This document shows positions 16,714-23,725 of a stretch of 64,000 bases of DNA, piece by piece. The translations under genes and the position numbers were made by a program. The number at the start of each line of letters is the position of its first letter. Position 1 is the first letter of the stretch. Source of the DNA: Nocardia sp. CY41. Its GTDB lineage: Bacteria; Actinomycetota; Actinomycetes; Mycobacteriales; Mycobacteriaceae. Where the stretch lies: assembly GCF_009829325.1 (NCBI RefSeq), contig NZ_VUOS01000001.1, positions 186,001 through 250,000 on the forward strand, given 5' to 3'. The notes beneath the pieces are model-generated. The model did not search any database. It saw only the letters and a program-made list of their open reading frames with translations, and was not told where the DNA came from.

Positions 16714-16947
16714 TTACGCCTGCCGGATCGGCTTCACCAGCAGGCTCCTGATGTATCTCGTCCGAAGCTGCGGTCCGAGGCGCCGGAGACGCATTCGGGC
16801 CAGCGCAGAGCTCGTCGCGGCAACAACTTTCGGCACGATGACGTTCACGAGCAGCCCTCGTAGCGCGCCGACGGGATCGACATCGCCGAGGGCTCGGTCG
16901 CGAAACCGGTACGGCGGGTGCGCGTTTGCGGTGGCGAATCCGGTCAA
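16714..16947 (-). CDS. Possible small hypothetical protein
   Basis: A 77-residue frame with TTG start whose end lies 19 bases upstream of the previous hypothetical gene on the same strand. It contains DPVGALRGLLVNVIVPKVVAAT, a plausible amphipathic or membrane-associated helix, and a basic C-terminus. There is no recognisable domain and only a weak ribosome site; it could be chance. Confidence 0.3.
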   Translation of the reverse strand: MTGFATANAHPPYRFRDRALGDVDPVGALRGLLVNVIVPKVVAATSSALARMRLRRLGPQLRTRYIRSLLVKPIRQA

Positions 16948-17015
16948 TCCTGTCGAGCAAAAGCCATGTGGGGTAACCGGATCGGTTAGCCTGAGAGCGA
17001 GTCAGGAGGCTGCTC

Positions 17016-17183
17016 ATGCCCATCAAATACCGTCAGCGCAAATCCTTCGGGCCGCTGAAACTCAACTTCACCCAATCGGGCCTGTCCTCGTGGAGTATCA
17101 AGATCGGCCCGTGGTCCTGGAACTCCCGGAGCAAGAAGAACAGCGTCGACCTGCCGGGGCCACTGAGCTGGCGCCAGCGCTGA
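17016..17183 (+). CDS. DUF4236 small protein
   Basis: A 55-residue protein (MPIKYRQRKSFGPLKLNFTQ..., ending GPLSWRQR) with AGGAGG eight bases before the ATG. The pattern F-G-P-L-K-L-N-x-x-x-S-G-L-S-x-W-S-I-K-I-G-P-W is that of the DUF4236 family, small beta-rich proteins whose usual form is RxSxKxGPxxRxNxSxSGxSxSxG. Function unknown. It stands alone between converging or diverging regulators; a GGGTAA element lies upstream but the spacing to a -35 is unclear. Confidence 0.7.
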   Translation: MPIKYRQRKSFGPLKLNFTQSGLSSWSIKIGPWSWNSRSKKNSVDLPGPLSWRQR

Positions 17184-17214
17184 CGAGTCGTCGCCGCGGG
17201 CGCTGCCGAGTTGC

Positions 17215-17856
17215 TCAGCCGCCGGCGTGCCGCAAGCCGGCGAGGATGATTTGCAGGGCGGCACGGAATTCGTCCTCCGGGTCACTGTCCAGAGCGGCGT
17301 GGGCGATTTCGATCAGTCGCGCGAACTGCGGGGTCGGCAGGCGGGTGATCCGGTCGGTGGCCGTGCGGGCATCGTCACCGCGAGCGGCCGCGAGCGGGCC
17401 CGCGAGTTCGGCCTGAGCGGAGCCGGCGATCACCCCGGACACCGCCCGGAAAGCGATCAGCAGGCGGTGGCCGGACATGCCGCCGCGGGCGAGGGCTTCC
17501 AGCAGCGCTTCGGCGGGCCGCAGCGTGTCCTGATCGAGGCTACGGCGGGTGAGGATGAGCGGGATGGCGTTGGGGTGCGCGCGCACGGCCCGCCACGTCC
17601 CCACGGCGATCGCCGCCACCTGCTCCTCCCAGCCGCCACTCGGCTCGATGTCCCACCGCGCCTGGGCCATGACGGCTCCGGTGACGAGCTGTTCCAGTCC
17701 TTCGCGTCCATCGACGTAGTTGTAGATCGTCATCGCGCCGGTACCGAGCGCGGCCGCCAGACTGCGCATGGTCAAACCGGCCAATCCGTCGCTGTCCACC
17801 AATGCGAGCGCGGCGGCTTGCAACTGGTCGAGGCTGAATTTGCGGGGCGCTGGCAT
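17215..17856 (-). CDS. TetR-family regulator (TetR_C-like)
   Basis: The 213-residue protein starts PAPRKFSLDQLQAAALALVD, with a recognition helix GTGAMTIYNYVDGREGLEQL; the IYNYV motif is typical of TetR regulators with the TetR_C_1-like ligand domain. It is divergent from an alpha/beta hydrolase gene, and two GTAC-rich operators lie between them, indicating autoregulation plus control of the hydrolase. Ligand unknown. Confidence 0.9.
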   Translation of the reverse strand: MPAPRKFSLDQLQAAALALVDSDGLAGLTMRSLAAALGTGAMTIYNYVDGREGLEQLVTGAVMAQARWDIEPSGGWEEQVAAIAVGTWRAVRAHPNAIPLILTRRSLDQDTLRPAEALLEALARGGMSGHRLLIAFRAVSGVIAGSAQAELAGPLAAARGDDARTATDRITRLPTPQFARLIEIAHAALDSDPEDEFRAALQIILAGLRHAGG

Positions 17857-17871
17857 CCGGCTCCTTGTTTA

Positions 17872-17920
17872 AGTACATTGTACGTGTTTAACTGTGCATC
17901 GGTTTACGTACAACGTACCT
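17872..17920. promoter_or_regulatory. Pair of inverted TetR operators
   Basis: AGTACATTGTACGT (17872-17885) and ACGTACAACGTACCT (17906-17920) are inverted copies of one site (consensus ARGTACRTTGTACGT). Each contains an internal GTAC...GTAC palindrome. They occupy the 72-97 base gap between the TetR gene and the hydrolase, one near each start. Confidence 0.7.
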
Positions 17921-17933
17921 GAATGGAGTGATG

Positions 17934-18821
17934 ATGACCGTCCGCACGTCTTTCCCGTCCGGCCGCGACGAGTGCGCCGCGTGGCTGACCCTGCCCGCGG
18001 GCCCGGGCCCGCATCCCGCCGTCCTGCTCGTGCACGGCGGTGGAGCGACGCACGAGATGATGCTCGGCCAGTACGAGAAGTGGTTCTCCGACGCCGGAAT
18101 CGCCGTGGTGTCATTCGACTTCCGTCACCTGGGTGAATCGGGAGGCCGACCCCGTCAACTGGTCAGCCGGCGCCGCTACGCCGCCGATCTGGACGCGGCT
18201 CTCGCGTTCACTCGCGCCCGGCCCGAGATCGATGCCGGTCGAATCGCGCTGTGGGGGACGTCGTTCGGCGCCAGCCACGTTCTCGCCGCCGCGGCGCGCC
18301 GCGACGACATCGCCGCCGCGGTCGTGCAGTGCCCCGTCTTCAGCGGGCGCGCGGTCGTCTCCCGGGCCGGAGTGCGACACCTGGCTCGATTCACCACACC
18401 GATCGCCTCCGACCTGATCCGTGCCGCGCTAGGCCTGCCCCGCAAATATGTGCCGATCGTCGGGCGGCCGGGCGAGCGGGCCTTCGTCAACCAGCCCGGC
18501 GCACTGGAGGGCTGGTTGTCGGTCACCCCAGCCGGTCACCGGTTCGACAACCGCATCACCGCCGCCTCCGGGCTGGGCATGCTGTTCTACGACGCGGCGT
18601 CCCGAGCGTCCCGCGTCCGGTGCCCGCTACTGGTGTGCGCCTGCGACCGGGAGAACCTCATCGAACCCACGATCGCCGAGAAGGTCGCCGCCGTCGTCCC
18701 CCGAGCCGTGCTCAAACACTACGACGCCGACCACTTCACGGTGTATCACCCACCGGCCGTCGAACACGTCGTCGCCGATCAGATCGACTTCCTTCGAACA
18801 CACCTGACGCGGGTCACGTAG
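17934..18821 (+). CDS. Alpha/beta hydrolase (dienelactone-hydrolase-like)
   Basis: A 295-residue cytoplasmic hydrolase with oxyanion region LLVHGGGATHEMM, nucleophile elbow GTSFGASHV (Ser about residue 111), acid Asp in CACDRENLI and base His in YDADHFTVY near the C-terminus. Start ATG 17934 has TGGAG five bases upstream; ATG 17931 is equally possible. The divergent TetR and shared operators suggest substrate-induced expression. The natural ester or lactone is unknown. Confidence 0.88.
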   Translation: MTVRTSFPSGRDECAAWLTLPAGPGPHPAVLLVHGGGATHEMMLGQYEKWFSDAGIAVVSFDFRHLGESGGRPRQLVSRRRYAADLDAALAFTRARPEIDAGRIALWGTSFGASHVLAAAARRDDIAAAVVQCPVFSGRAVVSRAGVRHLARFTTPIASDLIRAALGLPRKYVPIVGRPGERAFVNQPGALEGWLSVTPAGHRFDNRITAASGLGMLFYDAASRASRVRCPLLVCACDRENLIEPTIAEKVAAVVPRAVLKHYDADHFTVYHPPAVEHVVADQIDFLRTHLTRVT

Positions 18822-18831
18822 CTCCACCGCT

Positions 18832-18998
18832 AGCGACGCCGCCGCGGGCGATCCGTATGGGTGCGTACCGCATCGAGGTATGCGGCGATGGCTTCCCGGT
18901 TACGAGTCAGACAATCGATGCGCCGGGACATGCGGGGTGAGTTCGTCTTCCAGCAGTGCGACCATTTCCGGCGTGGCGTCGTCGAAGACGATGGAGCA
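18832..18998 (-). pseudogene. Relic of a MerR-family regulator C-terminus
   Basis: The minus strand reads VFDDATPEMVALLEDEL in one frame and, after a frameshift, SRRIDCLTRNREAIAAYLDAVR before a stop near 18835. This resembles the C-terminal dimerisation coil of MerR regulators (IxxLTRNRDAIAAYL). No DNA-binding domain remains; upstream sequence is replaced by a luciferase-like fragment on the other strand. Confidence 0.45.
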
Positions 18999-18999
18999 G

Positions 19000-19620
19000 G
19001 CCGCCGTAGCGGCGGTCACCGAACGGTTGATCCTCGGAACCGGCGTGACCCTGCTCATCCAGCGCGACGTCATTAACACCGCCAAGGAGGTCGCGACGCT
19101 CGACCTGATCTCCGCAGGACGCTTCGTCTTCGGCGTGGGGGCGGGCTGGAACAGAGAGGAGATGGCCGATCACGGCACCGATCCCCGCACTCGCGGCGCG
19201 CTGCTCGACGAGCAACTCGACGCCATCCGGAAGGATCTGGACCGAGGATCTCGCCGATATCACGGCCGGTTCATCGATTTCGATCCGATGTACGCGTGGC
19301 CGAAACCCGTGCAACGGCCGCATCCGCCGATCTATCTCGGCGGTGGGCAGGCGGCGGCCGAACGCGCGATCCGCAACGGGGTCGGCTCGCTCCCCGCCGC
19401 GATGTCCGACCCGGCCGCGATCCCGGCTCAGCTGTCCGCGCTCCACGGCAACGACCTGCCGGTCACCGTCGCATTCGTCGCGACCGATCCGGCCCTGATC
19501 GACGGCTATGCCGAGGCCGGGGCGCAGCGATCGCTCTTCGGCCTGCCGACCCTCCCGGCATCGGAAACCTTGCGCGCCCTCGATGACATCGCGAAGCCGG
19601 CAGGCCACCATCTGGGCTGA
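19000..19620 (+). pseudogene. LLM-class F420/FMN-dependent oxidoreductase lacking its N-terminus
   Basis: From about 19000 the + strand matches luciferase-like monooxygenases starting mid-domain: AVTERLILGTGVTLLIQRD, then TLDLISAGRFVFGVGAGWNREEM, MYAWPKPVQRPHPPIYLGG and GVGSLPAAMSDPAAI. The first 60-70 residues of the family, including the first barrel strands, are missing; the frame upstream is an unrelated Ser-rich run from the MerR relic. So the gene appears truncated by a rearrangement joining two relics. The next gene is an intact member of the same family, possibly making this one dispensable. Confidence 0.7.
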
Positions 19621-19793
19621 AGTCTTGCGCGCCAGGTCTTGCCTTGACGTCGGCGACAAGGTCTACCGTTTCCGACGCTGGGGTGATGAAGGTCGCACGT
19701 CGATCGCTCGAATGCACACTCACACAACAGCTGCGCTACCCGTCCGAACCTCTGCCGATAGTTCCGCGCCGACGCGCGCTCGAAGGAATGTCT

Positions 19794-20654
19794 GTGAAAT
19801 TCGCGATCAGCTACAGCACGCCCTTTCACGGGACCGATCCCGACCGGCTCATCACGTTCGCCCGGCATGCCGAGCGATGTGGTTTCGAGGGCCTGTACCT
19901 GCAGGATCACATCGTGCTGTATCCCGGCGCGTCATACGGCGCCGGAGAACTGCCGCCGACTCTGCCCTACTTCGATCCACTGGACTGCCTGAGTTTCGTG
20001 GCCGCGGCCACGCAACGGCTCCTGCTCGGCACCGGCGTCCTGTTGCTGCCTTACCGCCATCCCGTGGTTCTCGCCAAACGTCTGGCCACCATCGATGTCC
20101 TGTCCGGAGGACGCATGCGGCTGCTCACCGTCGGGCTCGGCGCGCTGCCGGGCGAGGCGCAGGCCGTGGGCGTGGATTTCCGCACTCGCGGTCGCCGCGC
20201 CGACGAGGCGATCGACGTGCTGCGGCTGCTGTGGTCGGGCGGTCCGGAGGGCGTCGGCTACCACGGCGAGTTCTACGACTTCGACAATCTGTGCAGTTAC
20301 CCGAAACCGTTGGGGGTGACGGAGCTGCCGATTCACGTCGGCGGATCCAGCCGAGCCGCCGCCCGACGGGCCGGTCTCCGCGGCAACGGTTACTTCGCGG
20401 GCGGAAGGCTCGACGAAGCCGAGCGTGAGGTGCAGATCGAGCTGGCCCGTGAGGCGGCCGCGGAAGCGGGCCGGGACCCGGCCGCCCTCGAGTACACCCG
20501 CTGGGGCTCGGCCGATCCGACGGTCGGGGAAGTCCGGCAACTCGAAGAGCACGGGGTGACGCGGATCGTCGTCAACCTTTCCGGGGCGACCGCCGCCGAG
20601 CAGCACGACAAGATGTCGCTCTTCGCCGAACGATTCGATCTCACATCCGATTAG
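19794..20654 (+). CDS. LLM-class flavin/F420-dependent oxidoreductase
   Basis: A complete luciferase-like TIM barrel of 286 residues. Features are VKFAISYSTPFHGTDPDRL, FEGLYLQDHIVLYPGA, FVAAATQRLLLGTGVLLLPYRHPVVLAKRLATIDVLSGGR (split here over several strands), LTVGLGALPGEAQAVGVDF, YPKPLGVTELPIHVGG and C-terminal GVTRIVVNLSG. Actinobacterial members mostly use F420 or FMN to oxidise or reduce small organics. GTG 19794 has GAAGGA at six bases; the in-frame ATG at 19788 directly abuts it. Substrate unknown. Confidence 0.87.
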   Translation: MKFAISYSTPFHGTDPDRLITFARHAERCGFEGLYLQDHIVLYPGASYGAGELPPTLPYFDPLDCLSFVAAATQRLLLGTGVLLLPYRHPVVLAKRLATIDVLSGGRMRLLTVGLGALPGEAQAVGVDFRTRGRRADEAIDVLRLLWSGGPEGVGYHGEFYDFDNLCSYPKPLGVTELPIHVGGSSRAAARRAGLRGNGYFAGGRLDEAEREVQIELAREAAAEAGRDPAALEYTRWGSADPTVGEVRQLEEHGVTRIVVNLSGATAAEQHDKMSLFAERFDLTSD

Positions 20655-20709
20655 TCACGCGCACGAAGGCGTCCTGGGGAATGTGCGATGCCGGTGGCAA
20701 TGCAACGGT

Positions 20710-21087
20710 TCACACCTTCCGGAATATCCACTTCTCACTGTCGCTTTCCCGGTTGGGCATCAACTGTGGTCGATTGTTCAAGAAGATGCCGATGACGTAC
20801 TCGTCATCGCTGGTGGCGATCGGGGATATCTCGGGGAAATCAGGTAGATCCCAGCCGCAATGCTCATCGCTGCACAGCAGTCGGCCATTCGACCGGATGG
20901 CCGACAGATGGCCGCCGGTTTTCTTGTTGACGATGTCGAAGTCGCCCTCTTCGGGATTGACCGGGCACGTCCACAGCTGGGCGTCATCGTCGGCGGCACG
21001 CTGCTGCATGGTCACACTGTCCGCGTCGCCGTCGACCGCGAGGGCCTGGCCGGTCTCGTAATTGATGATCTGGTATGTGGTAGCCAT
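20710..21087 (-). CDS. Ricin-B-lectin-like small protein
   Basis: From ATG 21087 (GAGGACGAG upstream) the protein has 125 residues: MATTYQIINYETGQALAVDG, QQRAADDDAQLWTCPVNPEEGDF, NKKTGGHLSA and a final SDSEKWIFRKV. The pattern of Y-x-I-x-N-x-x-T-G-x-x-L-A-V-D-G followed by QLW and later EKWIF is that of beta-trefoil ricin-type lectin repeats. There is no signal peptide. It is divergent from another small orphan gene. A carbohydrate-binding or toxin-accessory role would be speculative. The longer upstream frame is not used because it lacks a start context. Confidence 0.6.
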   Translation of the reverse strand: MATTYQIINYETGQALAVDGDADSVTMQQRAADDDAQLWTCPVNPEEGDFDIVNKKTGGHLSAIRSNGRLLCSDEHCGWDLPDFPEISPIATSDDEYVIGIFLNNRPQLMPNRESDSEKWIFRKV

Positions 21088-21466
21088 GGTCTCGTCCTCA
21101 CTGTGCGAGCGCACCGCTACCGAGCTCGACACCGCCGGTGACGCTGCGCTGATCCCGTAGTCGTCGTCCAAGGTGAATCGCCGAGAGCAAGTACAGCAGA
21201 ATCGGCGGGAAGCCGAAGCGAATTCCGTGGACCGGATCCCGATCGCGATCGAACGACCCCCGCTGCGCGGTAATTCATCCGAAAGAGGTGAGGGAAGGGG
21301 CGTGGCGTATTCATATGCTGCCGTGAGCAGCTTCCGAGAGCCAGAACACCTTCTGCTCCGGTAACGGATCCGCACCACGAAGCGGCGCGATCTGCGCCGC
21401 ACTGCGGCGAGATGCGCGCTATTGATTCCTCGTGCGCCGAGCGCACCCCTTGAAGGGAGACGATCG

Positions 21467-21826
21467 ATGACCGATACCGGCATGGGGACCAAGCGCAAGA
21501 CCGTGCCTCCGGCTTCGCCGACCGAGCAGCAGCAGTTCGCCGAGCGGAGTTCACCCGGCTGGTACAAGCTGTACAACGACACGGACGTGTACGTTTCGGT
21601 CTACCGGCAGGAATGGGACAAGCCCAAATCGCTGTTCATCCTGGCTCCCGGTCAGACCAGCTCGGAATACGAGGCCGGACACGAGATCTTCATCTCGTGG
21701 ATGACGAATGTCGGCACCGAATCGACGCCGATCACCTGGGACAGTTCGGGCGGGTTCAGCGTGGAGTACGTGCAGAGCGGGTACACGCAGTCGAACCAAG
21801 TGAACAACGTGAGCTCCTTCGGATAG
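21467..21826 (+). CDS. Hypothetical protein, divergent from the lectin-like gene
   Basis: A 119-residue protein with AAGGGAG seven bases before ATG 21467. After a polar 30-residue N-terminus (Thr/Pro/Gln-rich), it has GWYKLYNDTDVYVSVYRQEW, FILAPGQTSSEYEAG, HEIFISWMTNVG and GFSVEYVQSGYTQSNQVNNV: alternating aromatic and polar residues of a beta-sandwich. It has no cysteines, signal peptide or membrane helix. I do not recognise the family. The 380-base divergent gap to the lectin-like gene carries both promoters; similar size and beta composition hint that the two act together. Confidence 0.65.
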   Translation: MTDTGMGTKRKTVPPASPTEQQQFAERSSPGWYKLYNDTDVYVSVYRQEWDKPKSLFILAPGQTSSEYEAGHEIFISWMTNVGTESTPITWDSSGGFSVEYVQSGYTQSNQVNNVSSFG

Positions 21827-21828
21827 GG

Positions 21829-22128
21829 GTGCCGGAGCGGGCGCGGCGACCACCGCCGCCGTGCGTCGTCACGGAGGGCGACGTGTCGATCATCGGCATC
21901 GACGGCGGCACCCTGCCCGTCGGCTTCGGCGTCCGGCCGTTCGAGGTGAGCGTGACGGCGCCGCACCGGGGCAGTCGCGGCGAACTGCGCGAGGTCCTCG
22001 ATCCGGCACGGGCGGGGGCGGTCGAGGTGCACGTCGAAACCTCAGCGATGGGCGAGGCGCCGCTGGCTTACCAGCGATTGCACGACGGAAGAATCAGCGG
22101 TCACGCCAGGATCCTGCCCAACGGATGA
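21829..22128 (+). pseudogene. C-terminal fragment of a zinc-type alcohol dehydrogenase
   Basis: The frame reads GDVSIIGIDGGTLPVGFGVRP, then GSRGELREVLDPARAGAVEVHVET and YQRLHDGRISGHARILPNG. This is the end of the cofactor domain and the last helix-strand of medium-chain zinc alcohol dehydrogenases (usual ending DxxRxGxIxGRxVL). The catalytic and structural zinc residues and most of the Rossmann fold are absent. It begins 2 bases after the previous stop without a ribosome site. It is probably the remnant of an insertion or deletion that placed the small orphan gene here. Confidence 0.65.
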
Positions 22129-22217
22129 GGGCGCAGCCGAAGATTTGGCCGAAAGTGTGGATTTTCTGACCTCAGGTGTGTGACGTGGATCTTTGTCCAA
22201 GTCATAGCGTGGTCACC

Positions 22218-23675
22218 ATGAGCACACCTTCGATCGTCATCATCGGCACCGGTTTCGGGGGGCTCGGCATGGCGATGGAACTCCAGCGTGCGGGCCTGGA
22301 CGACGTCACGCTCCTGGAGCGGGCCGAGGACGTAGGCGGCGTCTGGCGAGAGAACACCTACCCCGGCGCGGGCTGTGACATCCCCTCGCCGCTGTACTCC
22401 TACTCGTACGCACCGCGCACCGACTGGCCGAAGCGGTTCTCCCAGCAGCCGGACATCCTCGCCTACCTGCGCGGGATCGCCCGCGACCACGACCTCCTGC
22501 GCAAGATCCGGTTCCGCAGCGAGGTGACCGAGGCGGAATTCGACGACGCCACCGGACGCTGGACCGTGCGCACCGCCGACGGCGCCCAGCTGAGCTGCGA
22601 TGTGCTGATCTCCGCCGTCGGGCAGCTCTCGCGGCCCGCGCTGCCGGACATCCCCGGCGTGGAGACCTTCCGCGGCACGGCCTTCCACTCCGCCGAGTGG
22701 GATCACCAGGCCGATCTGACCGGCAAGCGGGTGGCGGTCATCGGCACCGGCGCGAGCGCGGTGCAGTTCGTGCCCGCGATCGCGCCCTCGGTGGCGCGGC
22801 TGACGCTGTTCCAGCGCTCGGCGGCGTGGATCATGCCGAAGCCGGACGTCGAGTACAAAGCCTGGCATCATCGCGCGTTCCGGCTGCTGCCGGTCACTCG
22901 CCTCACCGAGCGCTTCGCGTTCTGGCTGTTCTGCGAGTTCCTCGCGCTGGGCATCGTCGACGTGCCGATCATCCGCAAGCTGGTGACGCGGATCGGCCTG
23001 CGGCATCTGCGGCGTCAGGTGGCCGACCCGGAGCTGCGCGCCAAGCTGACCCCGGACTATCCGGCCGGCTGCAAGCGAGCGCTGTTCTCCAACGACTACC
23101 TGCCCGCGCTCACCCGGCCCAACGTGACGGTGGAGACCACCGCGATCACCGAGATCACCCCCGAAGGCGTGCGCACCGCCGACGGCGTGCTGCACGAGGT
23201 GGACGCGATCGTCTACGGCACGGGCTTCAAGGGCACCGAATTCCTGTGGCCCATGCGGGTTTCCGGACGGGGCGGCCGCAAGCTGGCCGACGAGTGGGCG
23301 CAGGGCGCCCGGGCGTACCAAGGAATCACGGTGCCCGGCTACCCGAACTTGTTCCTCGTCTACGGACCGAACACCAACCTGGGCGTCGGTTCGATCGTCT
23401 ACATGATCGAATCGCAGGCCCGCTACATCCGCCAGGCCGTCCAGCGGCTCGCCGAGCGTCCGGGCCGGGTACTCGAGGTGCGCCCCGAGATCGAGGCACG
23501 GTTCGACGATCGGCTGCAACGGCGCCTCGACCGCACGCCGTGGAACTTCTGCTCGAGCTGGTACCGCAACGCGGCCGGGCGGATCACCAACAACTGGCCG
23601 GGCACCGTCACCAGCTACCGGTGGCACACGCGCAGATTCGACCCGGCGGACTTCGATTCGAGGCTCGTCTCTTGA
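22218..23675 (+). CDS. FAD-dependent Baeyer-Villiger-type monooxygenase
   Basis: This 485-residue flavoprotein has the FAD motif IIGTGFGGLGMAMEL near the N-terminus, the NADPH motif VIGTGASAVQFVP, and between them FRGTAFHSAEW, the Baeyer-Villiger fingerprint FxGxxxH(S/T)xxW. VWRENTYPGAGCDIPS is the usual substrate-side motif. Such enzymes insert oxygen into ketones or oxidise side chains. The ATG follows TAGCGT by seven bases with no ribosome site, so it may be leaderless. A GMC oxidoreductase follows after 50 bases in what is probably one operon; steroid or terpenoid oxidation is a plausible joint role. Confidence 0.9.
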   Translation: MSTPSIVIIGTGFGGLGMAMELQRAGLDDVTLLERAEDVGGVWRENTYPGAGCDIPSPLYSYSYAPRTDWPKRFSQQPDILAYLRGIARDHDLLRKIRFRSEVTEAEFDDATGRWTVRTADGAQLSCDVLISAVGQLSRPALPDIPGVETFRGTAFHSAEWDHQADLTGKRVAVIGTGASAVQFVPAIAPSVARLTLFQRSAAWIMPKPDVEYKAWHHRAFRLLPVTRLTERFAFWLFCEFLALGIVDVPIIRKLVTRIGLRHLRRQVADPELRAKLTPDYPAGCKRALFSNDYLPALTRPNVTVETTAITEITPEGVRTADGVLHEVDAIVYGTGFKGTEFLWPMRVSGRGGRKLADEWAQGARAYQGITVPGYPNLFLVYGPNTNLGVGSIVYMIESQARYIRQAVQRLAERPGRVLEVRPEIEARFDDRLQRRLDRTPWNFCSSWYRNAAGRITNNWPGTVTSYRWHTRRFDPADFDSRLVS

Positions 23676-23725
23676 CCCGGCCCGCCTCGCCCGCGGCAGC
23701 AACTTCGACAAGTGGTGGAGATCAG

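Noticed and set aside
22697..23725. Extension of the GMC frame upstream
   Set aside because: It is an alternative frame of the monooxygenase gene; FAD motif and ATG start at 23726.
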